Source: Bacillota bacterium (GTDB lineage Bacteria > Bacillota > Clostridia > Acetivibrionales > JAEZXR01). Taken from it: a stretch of 64,000 nucleotides of DNA. The position numbers and the translations under genes were made by a program. The notes below the pieces were generated by a model. The model had not been told where the DNA came from, did not search any database, and saw nothing but the letters and a program-made list of their open reading frames with translations. The stretch is from the NCBI GenBank assembly GCA_023419605.1, contig JAEZXR010000073.1:16060-80059 (forward strand). Reading direction: 5' to 3'. Shown here one piece after another: positions 45,483-54,294 of the stretch. Position 1 is the stretch's first letter. Each line of letters starts with the position of its first letter.

Positions 45483-45659
45483 GCCTCTCCATCCTTTACT
45501 ATCTTCTATGTTATGTATACTATGCAGGAATGGAACCATCGGTTACTCTATCAAAAATTTACCTCTTGCTACATTAGTTTACAAAAAAATTATAATTTAA
45601 GCAGGAGAAGTAAATCTTTTACAGAATATAATAAAGTAGAGTGGTAGGAGGTAATATAT

Positions 45660-45898
45660 ATGGGCTTTTTTATTGTCTGTATTCTAGTAGTATTCTTTAT
45701 GGGGGCAGCAGCTCCAGTGCCGCACCGGACGGGGATGCTTGCTGTGAAGAGGGTAGTGGTGAAAACTGTGATTGCGGGTGCGGTGACAATGAATTCGAGG
45801 GAGATTCAGGAGACCACTGTGACTGCAGCGAGGGATACGAAAGTGATGAAGGATATGACAGTGAAGACTGCTGCGATTCAGACTCAGACTCGGATTGA
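45660..45898 (+). pseudogene. Frameshifted small membrane protein with Cys/Asp-rich tail
   Basis: AGGAGG and the ATG at 45660 open a frame with a hydrophobic helix, GFFIVCILVVFFMG, which matches its neighbour's start VFFIVCIVIAFVL. After a G5 run (45701-45705) that frame becomes unrelated, while the -1 frame carries the expected tail (APDGDACCEEGSGENCDCGC, then DHCDCSEGYESD). One added G would give one 79-residue protein. Either a true frameshift, a slippery or variable G tract, or a sequencing error. Confidence 0.6.
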
Positions 45899-45913
45899 TA
45901 GGAGGTAACTTGT

Positions 45914-46246
45914 ATGGTTTTTTTTATTGTTTGTATTGTGATTGCCTTTGTTCTAATTGCTCTTTTTTCCGGGGCAGGGAGCCCGGGCACAGGTAACAGG
46001 AACATGGAGAGCAGAAATTCACAGAATCCTACCTCGACGGATCCAATGTCTATGGACCCCATGTATATGTTTACACACAATGGAGTTTTCAATGGAAGTA
46101 GCGAGCCGAATGTTGGACCCGATGGGAATTCAGACTTTGGAGGTGGAGACTGTGGGTGTAGTGACAGCGGATTTGGCGGAGATTCGGGAGGAAGTTGTGA
46201 CTGCGGCGGCGGATGCGATAGCGGAGGAAGCTGCGGCTGTGATTAA
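45914..46246 (+). CDS. Small membrane protein with Gly/Cys/Asp-rich tail
   Basis: A 110-residue protein with one N-terminal hydrophobic helix (VFFIVCIVIAFVLIALFSGA), a Ser/Asn/Met-rich linker and a tail of Gly, Cys, Asp and Ser (GGGDCGCSDSGFGGDSGG, then more CDCGGGC). AGGAGG precedes the ATG. It is a tandem paralogue of the frameshifted gene 15 bp upstream. The helix would place the cysteine-rich tail on one side of a membrane, possibly for metal binding or cross-linking. The family is not recognised. Confidence 0.65.
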   Translation: MVFFIVCIVIAFVLIALFSGAGSPGTGNRNMESRNSQNPTSTDPMSMDPMYMFTHNGVFNGSSEPNVGPDGNSDFGGGDCGCSDSGFGGDSGGSCDCGGGCDSGGSCGCD

Positions 46247-46277
46247 CAGAGAGTGGCATAAAACTTGCGGATTACAG

Positions 46278-46327
46278 AAAAGACAAAGGGTTCCAAGACT
46301 TTTCAATCTTGAAACCCTTTGTCTTTT
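46278..46327. terminator. Bidirectional terminator between the Cys-rich gene and tRNA-Lys
   Basis: Arms 46278-46298 and 46307-46327 pair over about 20 positions around TTTTCAATC-type loop; T-rich on both strands. Confidence 0.85.
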
Positions 46328-46402
46328 GGTGCGCCATCGGGGACTCGAACCCAGGGCCCACTGATTAAGAGTCAGTTGCTCTACCAACTGAGCTAATGGC
46401 GC
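46327..46402 (-). tRNA. tRNA-Lys (anticodon CTT)
   Basis: Read on the minus strand, the acceptor GCGCCAT pairs with ATGGCGC, the D arm has AGCTCAGTTGGTAGAGC, the anticodon loop is CTCTTAA giving CTT, and the T arm holds GGTTCGAGTCC. The 3' CCA is encoded (46327-46329). Seventy-six nucleotides; it decodes AAG. Confidence 0.95.
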
Positions 46403-46433
46403 ATACTGTTTGCATGCATCAGCACAATTCCAT

Positions 46434-46462
46434 ATTGTACAAGGGTATTTACCGTTTGTCAA
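46434..46462 (-). promoter_or_regulatory. Sigma-A promoter for tRNA-Lys
   Basis: On the minus strand TTGACA (46462-46457), 17 bp, TACAAT (46439-46434), 31 bp before the tRNA. Confidence 0.88.
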
Positions 46463-46614
46463 TACCTTTGTATAACTTTTTATATGACAAGAAGGGAAAG
46501 AGCCTTTCCGGGCGTAATAGCAACAATTATCAGAGCTGGAATAACAGGGCTCCATATGTGCACTGGAATGTGAAAGGCTGGGAGCTGTTTTTTTACAAAC
46601 ATAGATAAGTATCC

Positions 46615-47718
46615 TTAACGATCCACCGGAGGTTTTATTTTGTTGAGAAGCTCTTTTATCATACCGCTTTTAAAGACACCGGAAAGTATATTCTTCAGTA
46701 TCAGCACAGTGATAGGTCCTAAAATCAACCCCAAAACACCGAAGAGCTTCAGTCCTGTATACATGGCTGTCAATGTCACGAGGGGATGGAGGCCGATTTG
46801 CTGGCTCAGAACCTTGGGCTCTGTCATTTGCCGCACTACAAGAACAATGGCATATAGAATAAAGAGTGATATTCCCAGTCTGAAATCTCCCAACAGCAGT
46901 TGATAAATAGACCAGGGAATCAATACTCCTCCCGTACCCAGTATAGGAAGGGCGTCAATAATGCTGATGGTAACAGCAAGCACAAGGGCATACTTCACGC
47001 CCATGATGGAAAAACCGATGAAAAGCTCTGTAAATGTGAGGGTCATGAGTATAAGCTGAGCCCGAAGGTATCCGAACAAAGCAGAAAAAAGGTCGTCCTT
47101 GATACTGAGAAGTCTGTTGGTCCAACTGTCAGGCAGATGGGACTTAAAATACTCATAAATACGATCCCTGTCACTGGCAAAGAAATAGGTCGAAAGAATG
47201 GTAACAAGAGTAAAGATAAGGGCCTCGGGAATCGAAACTGCCGTATTTACAAGGGCTTTGGCAAAGGTACCGATGCTGTTGGAGAGGCTTTTCAACAAAT
47301 CCTGTATAATGGCTTGTATATTGGCGGTAATTTCAACAGGAAGTGCTGAAAACACGCTGTTTCCTTTTTCCAGCAATCGATTGATGTTGTCATAAAAATC
47401 CGAAACATACCGGGGAAATACCCGGGATATGCTGGTAAGCTCGGTTATAAGCTTGGATATAATGAGGGATATAATCAATCCAAAGGTGGACAGAACAAAG
47501 AGGATGGTCACCGCCGAAGCAAATTTCCTCGGCATCCTTACCTTTTTCATTAGAAAGCGGATGATGGGTTCAATCAAGGTGGAAATTGCAAATGCCAGAA
47601 TAAAGGGAATCAGATATACGCTGGCTTTGACTGCCAGCACGCAAAAAAGCAATATTCCGGCAATAAAAAGGGTCATTTTAACAACTTTTAGAATACTCTT
47701 GCTAGTCTGTTGATCCAT
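46615..47718 (-). CDS. ytvI: AI-2E family transporter, sporulation protein YtvI-like
   Basis: A 367-residue membrane protein of the AI-2E/PerM family with about eight helices. The conserved C-terminal half includes DALPILGTGGVLIPWSIYQL and a segment around LGLILGPITVLILKNILSG. Of the family's branches it looks most like YtvI, which in B. subtilis is sporulation-induced; its role is unknown. It lies in a neighbourhood of sporulation genes. The distinction from other AI-2E exporters rests on sequence impression only. Confidence 0.8.
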   Translation of the reverse strand: MDQQTSKSILKVVKMTLFIAGILLFCVLAVKASVYLIPFILAFAISTLIEPIIRFLMKKVRMPRKFASAVTILFVLSTFGLIISLIISKLITELTSISRVFPRYVSDFYDNINRLLEKGNSVFSALPVEITANIQAIIQDLLKSLSNSIGTFAKALVNTAVSIPEALIFTLVTILSTYFFASDRDRIYEYFKSHLPDSWTNRLLSIKDDLFSALFGYLRAQLILMTLTFTELFIGFSIMGVKYALVLAVTISIIDALPILGTGGVLIPWSIYQLLLGDFRLGISLFILYAIVLVVRQMTEPKVLSQQIGLHPLVTLTAMYTGLKLFGVLGLILGPITVLILKNILSGVFKSGMIKELLNKIKPPVDR

Positions 47719-47830
47719 ATAATATACACCTTTACAAATAAAATAGGGCCTTTCCTCTTTAGTCTAAAGTAACAAAAGGTAAACGTCAACCATATTTTAA
47801 CCCAATGAATAAAATATTTGCATAAAATTG

Positions 47831-47859
47831 TTGCTAAAAACAAAACCATATGGTATACT
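47831..47859 (+). promoter_or_regulatory. Sigma-A promoter for rpsB
   Basis: TTGCTA (47831-47836), 17 bp, TATACT (47854-47859), about 110 bp ahead of the rpsB start. Confidence 0.7.
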
Positions 47860-47879
47860 ACTACTCGGAAAAAATACAC

Positions 47880-47945
47880 ACGCAGCTTGATTTGTGAACA
47901 GTTGCCCATAACAGGGTTTTTCATGAAAGCGAAGGCTGCGGAGGT
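47880..47945 (+). promoter_or_regulatory. Structured rpsB leader
   Basis: The transcribed leader contains CGCAGC and GCTGCG about 45 nt apart, enclosing an AACAGTTGCCC..AACAGGG region. This could be an autoregulatory ribosomal-protein leader. Not matched to a named family. Confidence 0.35.
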
Positions 47946-47970
47946 ATTAAACAATAGGAGGTATTTAAAA

Positions 47971-48723
47971 ATGGCAGTAATTTCAATGAAGCAATTGCTT
48001 GAAGCAGGTGTCCACTTTGGACATCAAACCAGAAGATGGAACCCTAAAATGGCGGAATACATCTTCACAGAAAGAAACGGTATCTATATCATTGACCTTC
48101 AGAAAACAGTAAAGAAGGTTGATGAAGCTTATTTCTTCATCAGGGAAATAGCAATGAATGGCGGAGACGTTCTCTTCGTTGGTACAAAGAAACAGGCGCA
48201 GGATTCCATTAAGGAAGAAGCGGAAAGATGCGGACAGTACTTTGTAAATGCAAGATGGCTGGGTGGTATGCTCACCAACTTCAAAACCATCAAGAGAAGA
48301 ATCGAAAGATTGAACCAACTGCACCAGATGGAGCAGGACGGAACGTTCGAAGTTCTGCCGAAGAAGGAAGTTATCAAACTGAAGGGCGAAATGGAAAAGC
48401 TTGAAAAATACCTTGGCGGTATCAAGAACATGAAGAGACAGCCGGAAGCACTCTTCGTTGTAGACCCAAGGAAAGAAAGAAATGCAATTCTTGAAGCAAG
48501 AAAGCTCGGTATACCTGTTGTAGCCATCGTTGACACAAACTGTGACCCGGATGATGCAGATTATGTAATTCCAGGTAACGATGATGCAATCAGAGCTGTT
48601 AAGCTGATTGCAGGAAAAATGGCTGATGCTATCATCGAAGCAAGACAGGGCGAACAGCTGACAGATACTTCATCTGAAGAAAATGTTGTTGTAGAAGAAG
48701 ACGAGGCTGTTGCAGCAGAATAA
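47971..48723 (+). CDS. rpsB: 30S ribosomal protein S2
   Basis: A 250-residue uS2 protein. [20 protein letters not shown] is the family start, and [33 protein letters not shown] and [13 protein letters not shown] are conserved. The ATG at 47971 follows AGGAGG; upstream in-frame codons belong to the leader. The C-terminus ends in a Glu/Val-rich acidic tail. It heads the rpsB-tsf-pyrH-frr cluster. Confidence 0.98.
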   Translation: MAVISMKQLLEAGVHFGHQTRRWNPKMAEYIFTERNGIYIIDLQKTVKKVDEAYFFIREIAMNGGDVLFVGTKKQAQDSIKEEAERCGQYFVNARWLGGMLTNFKTIKRRIERLNQLHQMEQDGTFEVLPKKEVIKLKGEMEKLEKYLGGIKNMKRQPEALFVVDPRKERNAILEARKLGIPVVAIVDTNCDPDDADYVIPGNDDAIRAVKLIAGKMADAIIEARQGEQLTDTSSEENVVVEEDEAVAAE

Positions 48724-48734
48724 TATAACAATAG

Positions 48735-48774
48735 AATCCGGTCTTCAGTCGGAGGACTGAGGCCGGATTTTTTG
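48735..48774 (+). terminator. Hairpin terminator/attenuator between rpsB and tsf
   Basis: AATCCGG..CAGTC and GACTG..CCGGATT with loop GGAG, followed by TTTTT. It may be partial read-through, since tsf follows within 82 bp. Confidence 0.85.
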
Positions 48775-48855
48775 ATGTACATAGCCAGGTGAAGATAAGT
48801 ATAAAAGCATATAAAAAGTGAATAATATTGAATAATTTAGTGTGGAGGAGTTAAT

Positions 48856-49503
48856 ATGATTACGGCTGAAATGGTAAAAGAGCTCCGCGAAAGAACCGGA
48901 GCAGGTATGATGGACTGCAAAAAGGCTCTTACTGAAACAAACGGAGATATGAGTAAGGCTATAGAATTCCTCAGGGAAAAGGGACTTGCTGCCGCTGCAA
49001 AGAAGGCAGGAAGAGTTGCTGCTGAGGGTATTGTTGATTCTTATATCCATGGAAATGGCAGAATTGGTGTTCTTGTAGAAGTTAACATTGAAACTGACTT
49101 CGCAGCAAAGAATGAAGAATTCAAATCTTTTGTAAAAGATATTTTAATGCAGATCGCTGCTGCAAAGCCTGAATACATAAGAAGAGAGGAAGTTCCTGCG
49201 GAAGTTGTTGAAAAAGAAAAGGAAATCCTTAAGGCACAAGCTCTGAACGAGGGTAAGCCTGAAAAAATCATCGAGAAAATGGTTGAAGGTAGAATTGAAA
49301 AGTTCTACAAGGAAGTTTGCCTGCTGGAGCAACCTTTTGTTAAAGATCCGGACAAAACAATTCAGCAGATGCTGACGGAAAAGATCGCTACTATCGGCGA
49401 AAACATCAATATCAGAAGGTTTGTAAGATTTGAAAGAGGCGAAGGCATTGAGAAGAAGGAAGAAAACTTCGCTGAGGAAGTAGCTAAGCAAATTAAAGGA
49501 TAA
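48856..49503 (+). CDS. tsf: Elongation factor Ts
   Basis: A 215-residue short-form EF-Ts, usual for Clostridia and thermophiles. The N-terminal UBA-like domain reads [19 protein letters not shown], and [20 protein letters not shown] is the conserved core that contacts EF-Tu. It recycles EF-Tu by GDP release. GGAGG precedes the ATG. A terminator follows. Confidence 0.98.
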   Translation: MITAEMVKELRERTGAGMMDCKKALTETNGDMSKAIEFLREKGLAAAAKKAGRVAAEGIVDSYIHGNGRIGVLVEVNIETDFAAKNEEFKSFVKDILMQIAAAKPEYIRREEVPAEVVEKEKEILKAQALNEGKPEKIIEKMVEGRIEKFYKEVCLLEQPFVKDPDKTIQQMLTEKIATIGENINIRRFVRFERGEGIEKKEENFAEEVAKQIKG

Positions 49504-49511
49504 TTATTAGA

Positions 49512-49539
49512 GGGAACATAACTTTATGTTCCCTTTTTT
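49512..49539 (+). terminator. Rho-independent terminator after tsf
   Basis: GGGAACATAA and TTATGTTCCC with a two-base loop, then TTTTTT. Confidence 0.92.
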
Positions 49540-49624
49540 GGGGGTATCAGCAGGTTATCCACCTGCCGGTCAAAATACTGTTTTTGAGCAGGACTAAGTA
49601 AAAAGGAGCGGGGGTAAGTTTTCC

Positions 49625-50332
49625 ATGCAAACACCGAAATATAAGCGAATCATGCTTAAGCTGAGCGGAGAAGCGCTGGCGGGTGACAAAAGAACAGGAA
49701 TTGATTCTGAAATCCTTGGTGGAATTTCGGAGAAAATCAAAGGGCTGTATGAAATGGGCGTAGAAATTGCCATCGTTGTTGGCGGCGGGAACTTCTGGAG
49801 AGGCAGAAGCAGCGAAGGTATGGACCGTACAACGGCAGATCACATGGGCATGCTGGCTACGGTAATAAATTCTCTCGCGCTGCAGGATTCCCTTGAATCA
49901 AGAGACGTACCTACACGAGTACAAACTGCCATTGAAATGCGGCAGATTGCTGAGCCGTACATCCGAAGAAGAGCTGTAAGGCACCTTGAAAAGAAAAGGG
50001 TTGTCATATTTGCATGTGGAACAGGAAATCCATATTTCTCTACAGATACTACAGCAGCCCTTCGATCTGCAGAAATCGATGCAGAAGTGATTCTTTTTGC
50101 AAAGAAAGTGGATGGCGTTTATGATAGTGATCCGAACGAAAACCCCGATGCGAAGAAATTCGACAGGCTGACCCATACGGAAATCCTGAGCAGGGAGCTT
50201 GGCGTCATGGATTCTACAGCGGCATCACTTTGCAGAGATAATAAAATACCCATCATCGTATTTGGGTTAGACCAGCCTGAAAATATCATAAAGGTTGTGC
50301 TTGGAGAAGAAATCGGAACAATTATTGAATAA
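49625..50332 (+). CDS. pyrH: UMP kinase
   Basis: A 235-residue amino-acid-kinase-fold enzyme that phosphorylates UMP to UDP. The N-terminal [20 protein letters not shown], the nucleotide loop [11 protein letters not shown] and [20 protein letters not shown] are family signatures. The ribosome-binding site is weak: GGGGGT is about nine bases away and an AGGAGC lies further off. Same order as in other Firmicutes. Confidence 0.97.
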   Translation: MQTPKYKRIMLKLSGEALAGDKRTGIDSEILGGISEKIKGLYEMGVEIAIVVGGGNFWRGRSSEGMDRTTADHMGMLATVINSLALQDSLESRDVPTRVQTAIEMRQIAEPYIRRRAVRHLEKKRVVIFACGTGNPYFSTDTTAALRSAEIDAEVILFAKKVDGVYDSDPNENPDAKKFDRLTHTEILSRELGVMDSTAASLCRDNKIPIIVFGLDQPENIIKVVLGEEIGTIIE

Positions 50333-50435
50333 ATAGAAAATAATATCCAATCTACGTATTGAATAAATTAGAATAAACGGATAAAATTTATATATAAATT
50401 TGAATAGAATTAGGAACCATAGGAGGAGGCGTAAC

Positions 50436-50993
50436 ATGGCAAAGGGAGATTACAAACCGATAGAAGAGAAAATGAAAAAAACCATAAATGTAATGAAGGA
50501 TGAATTTGCAGGCATCCGGGCAGGAAGAGCAAATCCTGCGATACTTGACAAAGTGACTGTAGATTATTATGGGACTCCTACACCCATCACTCAGTTGGGA
50601 AATATTACAGTACCGGAAGCAAGAATCATCATGATACAGCCATGGGAAACTAAAATGCTGAAGGAAATTGAAAAGGCAATCCAGAAGTCAGATATAGGGA
50701 TTAACCCGAATAATGACGGTAAAGGTTTACGGCTCATATTTCCGCCTTTGACAGAGGAGAGAAGACGCGACCTGACAAAGGTAATCAAAAAGTATGGGGA
50801 AGATGCCAAGGTGGCTGTAAGATCCATTCGTAGAGATGGTATCGATCAGTTCAAAGTGCAGAAGAAAAACGGGGAAATCACAGAAGATGACCTTAAGACT
50901 GCAGAAAAGGATGTCCAGAACCTCACAGACAAATACATAGCCGAAATCGATAAGCTGGTAGAAGCGAAGGAAAAGGAAATCCTCGAGGTTTAA
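50436..50993 (+). CDS. frr: Ribosome recycling factor
   Basis: From the ATG at 50436 (AGGAGGAGG upstream) the product is 185 residues, the standard length. [35 protein letters not shown] and [20 protein letters not shown] are conserved features. With EF-G it splits post-termination ribosomes. In-frame codons back to 50400 lack a start signal. Confidence 0.97.
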   Translation: MAKGDYKPIEEKMKKTINVMKDEFAGIRAGRANPAILDKVTVDYYGTPTPITQLGNITVPEARIIMIQPWETKMLKEIEKAIQKSDIGINPNNDGKGLRLIFPPLTEERRRDLTKVIKKYGEDAKVAVRSIRRDGIDQFKVQKKNGEITEDDLKTAEKDVQNLTDKYIAEIDKLVEAKEKEILEV

Positions 50994-50995
50994 TT

Positions 50996-51196
50996 ATGAT
51001 ACTGCCTGATATAATAGGGTTCACTCTGGATGAGGCAAAGGATCGGATTCAGAAATCCGGAATGGTTGTTGAAAGGCTTACAGTCCTGACACCGCCCAGA
51101 GAAAAGGCTTCGGAATACGATGGAACTTACAGAGTGATACGAGTTATTAGCATGGGAAATGACAACCTTGAACTACAAATATGCAAGCCCCTCTGA
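50996..51196 (+). CDS. Small single PASTA-like domain protein
   Basis: A 66-residue protein starting two bases after the frr stop, with GAGG upstream. ILPDIIGFTLDEAKDRIQKS matches the P-D-x-x-G-x-x-x-x-x-A start of PASTA domains, and the remainder could complete one such beta-alpha-beta fold. There is no membrane helix, kinase or PBP attached, which is odd for PASTA. It probably is co-translated with frr. Function unknown. Confidence 0.65.
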   Translation: MILPDIIGFTLDEAKDRIQKSGMVVERLTVLTPPREKASEYDGTYRVIRVISMGNDNLELQICKPL

Positions 51197-51392
51197 ACAG
51201 GAGGGGTTGTTTGTTATTGCTGAAAGTATTATAATAGATTTGTTAAACTTTGGCATGGAATCATGTATTATATACTCTGTAAGCGATAAATGTAAAAGGT
51301 ACGGAGTATGGATCTCGCTGCACAGGCGCGTCAATAATCGAAGAAAATGTGGTACCAGTGCTCGATATAGTATAATTGTTTTGGAGGTATTG

Positions 51393-52142
51393 ATGTTTCT
51401 GATAGGGAAATGGCTAAGAAAAAAGAAAACGGAAGTGGATATGAATTCTCTTCCACGGCACATCGCCATTATAATGGATGGTAATGGGAGATGGGCTAAG
51501 AAGAGAGGGCTACCGAGAAATATAGGGCATAAGGAAGGTTCGCGGAACCTCAAGAAAATCGTTGCCTTCTGCAGCAAGATCGGTATAAAGCATCTAACGG
51601 TGTATGCCTTTTCCACAGAAAATTGGAACAGGCCTAAAAGCGAGGTAGACGGCCTTATGTCCCTGCTGTTAGAATATCTGAGAAATGCAGAAAAAGAGCT
51701 TGGCGGCGAAAATATACGCATAAAAGTAATAGGGGACATGAATGGGCTGCCGGAAGAGATTAGGAAGGAAGCAGCCAGGGTAACAAAAATAACACAAAAG
51801 AATACTGGGCTAACCCTAAATATCGCTCTGAATTATGGCGGAAGATGTGATATTATTTCTGCAGTACAGGAGGTTGCCCGGGATGTGAAGGCCGGTAAGC
51901 TCGATATAGAAAATATTGACGAGCAGACTCTTTCCATGCGGCTTTACACTGCCGGTATTCCAGACCCGGACCTGGTCATAAGAACCAGTGGTGAAAAGAG
52001 GATCAGTAATTTTCTTTTATGGCAGGTAGCTTACTCGGAATTTTGGTACACCGACGCTTACTGGCCCGATTTCGGGGAAGAACACATATTGCAGGCTATC
52101 AGGGACTTTCAAAAAAGGAACAGACGATTTGGGGGAGTTTAA
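51393..52142 (+). CDS. uppS: Undecaprenyl diphosphate synthase (isoprenyl transferase)
   Basis: The ATG at 51393 follows GGAGGT and gives 249 residues. The cis-prenyltransferase motifs are HIAIIMDGNGRWAKKRGLP (catalytic Asp), VYAFSTENWNRPKSEV, and DLVIRTSGEKRISNFLLWQ. It makes the C55 carrier used for peptidoglycan. The frame extends upstream to 51159 but without a start signal. A terminator-like sequence and promoter-like hexamers lie in the 196-bp gap before it. It abuts cdsA with no gap. Confidence 0.97.
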   Translation: MFLIGKWLRKKKTEVDMNSLPRHIAIIMDGNGRWAKKRGLPRNIGHKEGSRNLKKIVAFCSKIGIKHLTVYAFSTENWNRPKSEVDGLMSLLLEYLRNAEKELGGENIRIKVIGDMNGLPEEIRKEAARVTKITQKNTGLTLNIALNYGGRCDIISAVQEVARDVKAGKLDIENIDEQTLSMRLYTAGIPDPDLVIRTSGEKRISNFLLWQVAYSEFWYTDAYWPDFGEEHILQAIRDFQKRNRRFGGV

Positions 52143-52973
52143 TTGAAGACGAGAGTAGTCAGCGGCATTATTGCGTTTCTATTATTAATCGCGGTTGTGC
52201 TGTCAGGTCAGGCTGTGTTTGCAGTGGTACTGTTTATCCTTGCGGTGATCGGTATGCGTGAGTTTTTTAAAGCTGTTGAACAAACAGGCTATAAAACGGT
52301 GAGAATCATAGGGTATCTGGCATGTATTGCGGTTTTACTCGCCGGATTGAACGGAACTCTTTTACATATTGATGCAGCGAAGGTATTCCAAGGGTTGTCT
52401 TTGGGGATTTTCCTGTTGGTGGTGCTTTTGCTGTCTTTTATCATATTTCAGCATGAGAAGTACCATGTTATAGGCATTGCATTGACTTTCTTCGGTGTTG
52501 TCTATGTTGTTTTTCCCTTCACTCTTGTGACTGTGACAAGAGCCCTGCCGCAGGGATTATGGCTGATTTGGTTCATATTTATCGGAGCTTTTGTTACGGA
52601 TACCGCCGCCTATTTTGCGGGAGTGTTCTTCGGTAAAAGAAAGATACTGCCGGTAGTGAGTCCGAAGAAGTCCCTGGAGGGTTCTATCGGTGGGGTTTTA
52701 GGCTGTATCGCCATTACGGTTTTGTATGGATTGTTATTAAATTCCCGTGAAATTATTGGTATTATCCCTGTTTATCACCTGATTCTACTGGGGCTTTTCA
52801 ATGGAGTAATTTCCCAAATCGGGGACTGGGCCGCCTCGGCTATCAAGCGCTATGTAAAAATAAAGGACTATGGAAACCTTATGCCGGGCCATGGTGGAGT
52901 GTTGGACCGGTTTGACAGCATACTGTTTACTGCTCCGGTGGTATATTTCTATTTCAGCTTGCTGGTACTATAA
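52143..52973 (+). CDS. cdsA: Phosphatidate cytidylyltransferase
   Basis: A 276-residue membrane protein with about eight helices. The signature near the C-terminus, [21 protein letters not shown] followed by [12 protein letters not shown], is the CDP-diglyceride synthetase pattern. It converts phosphatidic acid plus CTP to CDP-diacylglycerol, the substrate of PgsA encoded at 24504. The start is TTG at 52143, directly after the uppS stop, implying coupling. Confidence 0.95.
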   Translation: MKTRVVSGIIAFLLLIAVVLSGQAVFAVVLFILAVIGMREFFKAVEQTGYKTVRIIGYLACIAVLLAGLNGTLLHIDAAKVFQGLSLGIFLLVVLLLSFIIFQHEKYHVIGIALTFFGVVYVVFPFTLVTVTRALPQGLWLIWFIFIGAFVTDTAAYFAGVFFGKRKILPVVSPKKSLEGSIGGVLGCIAITVLYGLLLNSREIIGIIPVYHLILLGLFNGVISQIGDWAASAIKRYVKIKDYGNLMPGHGGVLDRFDSILFTAPVVYFYFSLLVL

Positions 52974-52992
52974 GATACAGGGGATGAAGCAA

Positions 52993-54153
52993 ATGAAGAA
53001 CAAGAGAAGGATATCAATTCTTGGCTCTACGGGGTCTATAGGAACGCAAACGCTGGATGTTGCCAGAAATCTAGGAACTGAAGTGCTAGGACTCTCTGCA
53101 AACTCCAGTATAGAATTGCTGGAAAAACAGATACGGGAGTTTCAACCCCGGGCGGTGTCTGTCGGAAGCGAAGAATTGGCACAGAATTTGACAAAAAGAA
53201 TCCATGGAATGGATGTAGATATATACTATGGTCTGGAAGGGCTAAACAAGATTGCTTCCATGGAAGAAGTCGATACCGTGGTTACATCGGTGGTAGGCGT
53301 TGCAGGTCTCATTCCTACCATGAAGGCTATAGGGAAAGGAAAAAACATTGCGCTGGCCAACAAGGAAACACTGGTTGCCGGTGGACAGATTGTAATGGCA
53401 GAAGCCCAAAAGCAGGGTGTAGAAATTTTACCTGTAGATAGTGAACATTCTGCTATCTTTCAGTCTTTAATGGGTAATAATAAGAAAAATGTTTCTAAGA
53501 TTTTGTTAACGGCTTCCGGCGGACCCTTCCGAGGGATGAAAAAAGAGGAATTGAAGTCGGTTACACTGGAACAGGCCCTAAAGCATCCGAACTGGAGCAT
53601 GGGAAGCAAAATCACCATCGATTCTGCTACCATGATGAATAAAGGGCTGGAGGTAATTGAGGCAAAATGGCTCTTTGGGATGGAAGCAGAGCAGATTGAG
53701 GTATTGGTGCACCCACAAAGCATTATACACTCCGCAGTTGAATATATTGACGGTTCGGTAATCGCTCAGCTGGGCTCCCCGGATATGCGTATTCCCATAC
53801 AGTTTGCCCTTACCTATCCGGAAAGAAGCACTAGCAGTTTCTCAAAACTGGACCTTTTCAAGACTCCGAATCTTACCTTCGAGAAGCCGGACTATGAGGC
53901 ATTTCCCTGCCTTAGATTGGCTTTTGAGGCATTAGAAATTGGCGGTACCATGCCGGTGGTTCTGAATGGGGCAAATGAAATCGCCGTAAGTCTGTTCCTG
54001 GGCAGGAAAATCGGTTTTTCGGACATACCGCGCATCATTGAGGCAGTGATGGGTAGACATACCGTGAATATTATGCCAAGCCTTGATGATATAATAGAAG
54101 TAGACAACTGGGCAAGGGAAGAAATGAAAAAACAATTGAAAATTGAGAATTAA
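52993..54153 (+). CDS. dxr: 1-deoxy-D-xylulose 5-phosphate reductoisomerase
   Basis: From the ATG at 52993, nine bases after AGGGG, the product has 386 residues. The NADPH-binding start [32 protein letters not shown] and [13 protein letters not shown] are conserved, along with the SASGGPF-type loop ([10 protein letters not shown]). It makes MEP in the non-mevalonate isoprenoid route; ispG downstream acts later in the same route. The last codons (QLKIEN) are encoded by a low-complexity repeat. An ATG at 52984 is too close to the ribosome-binding site. Confidence 0.95.
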   Translation: MKNKRRISILGSTGSIGTQTLDVARNLGTEVLGLSANSSIELLEKQIREFQPRAVSVGSEELAQNLTKRIHGMDVDIYYGLEGLNKIASMEEVDTVVTSVVGVAGLIPTMKAIGKGKNIALANKETLVAGGQIVMAEAQKQGVEILPVDSEHSAIFQSLMGNNKKNVSKILLTASGGPFRGMKKEELKSVTLEQALKHPNWSMGSKITIDSATMMNKGLEVIEAKWLFGMEAEQIEVLVHPQSIIHSAVEYIDGSVIAQLGSPDMRIPIQFALTYPERSTSSFSKLDLFKTPNLTFEKPDYEAFPCLRLAFEALEIGGTMPVVLNGANEIAVSLFLGRKIGFSDIPRIIEAVMGRHTVNIMPSLDDIIEVDNWAREEMKKQLKIEN

Positions 54154-54276
54154 AAATTGAAAATGATGTAAAGGCCCAGAAATTTTCTACACTTTGCATT
54201 ACTTCAATTGTACTTAGGCTTTTAAACTATCGTTAGAGACTTTGAATTCTCAATTTTCCATTTTCAATTCTCAATT
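54130..54276. repeat. Inverted low-complexity repeat between dxr and rseP
   Basis: One side reads CAATTGAAAATTGAGAATT and onward, the other TTCTCAATTTTCCATTTTC and onward, so the ends are inverted copies around about 80 bp of ordinary sequence. It is related to 12411-12483. The left side overlaps the dxr stop. Confidence 0.6.
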
Positions 54277-54294
54277 AATGATTGGAGGTTGCTT

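Noticed and set aside
45641..45898. A single unbroken gene from GTG 45641
   Set aside because: The GTG precedes and overlaps the AGGAGG site, and its first residues do not form the helix shared with the paralogue.
47818..47970. An N-terminal extension of S2
   Set aside because: It covers the promoter and leader; S2 begins at [10 protein letters not shown] with AGGAGG upstream.
51159..51392. An N-terminal extension of UppS
   Set aside because: The extra 78 residues have no family resemblance, and the ATG at 51393 has a good GGAGGT.
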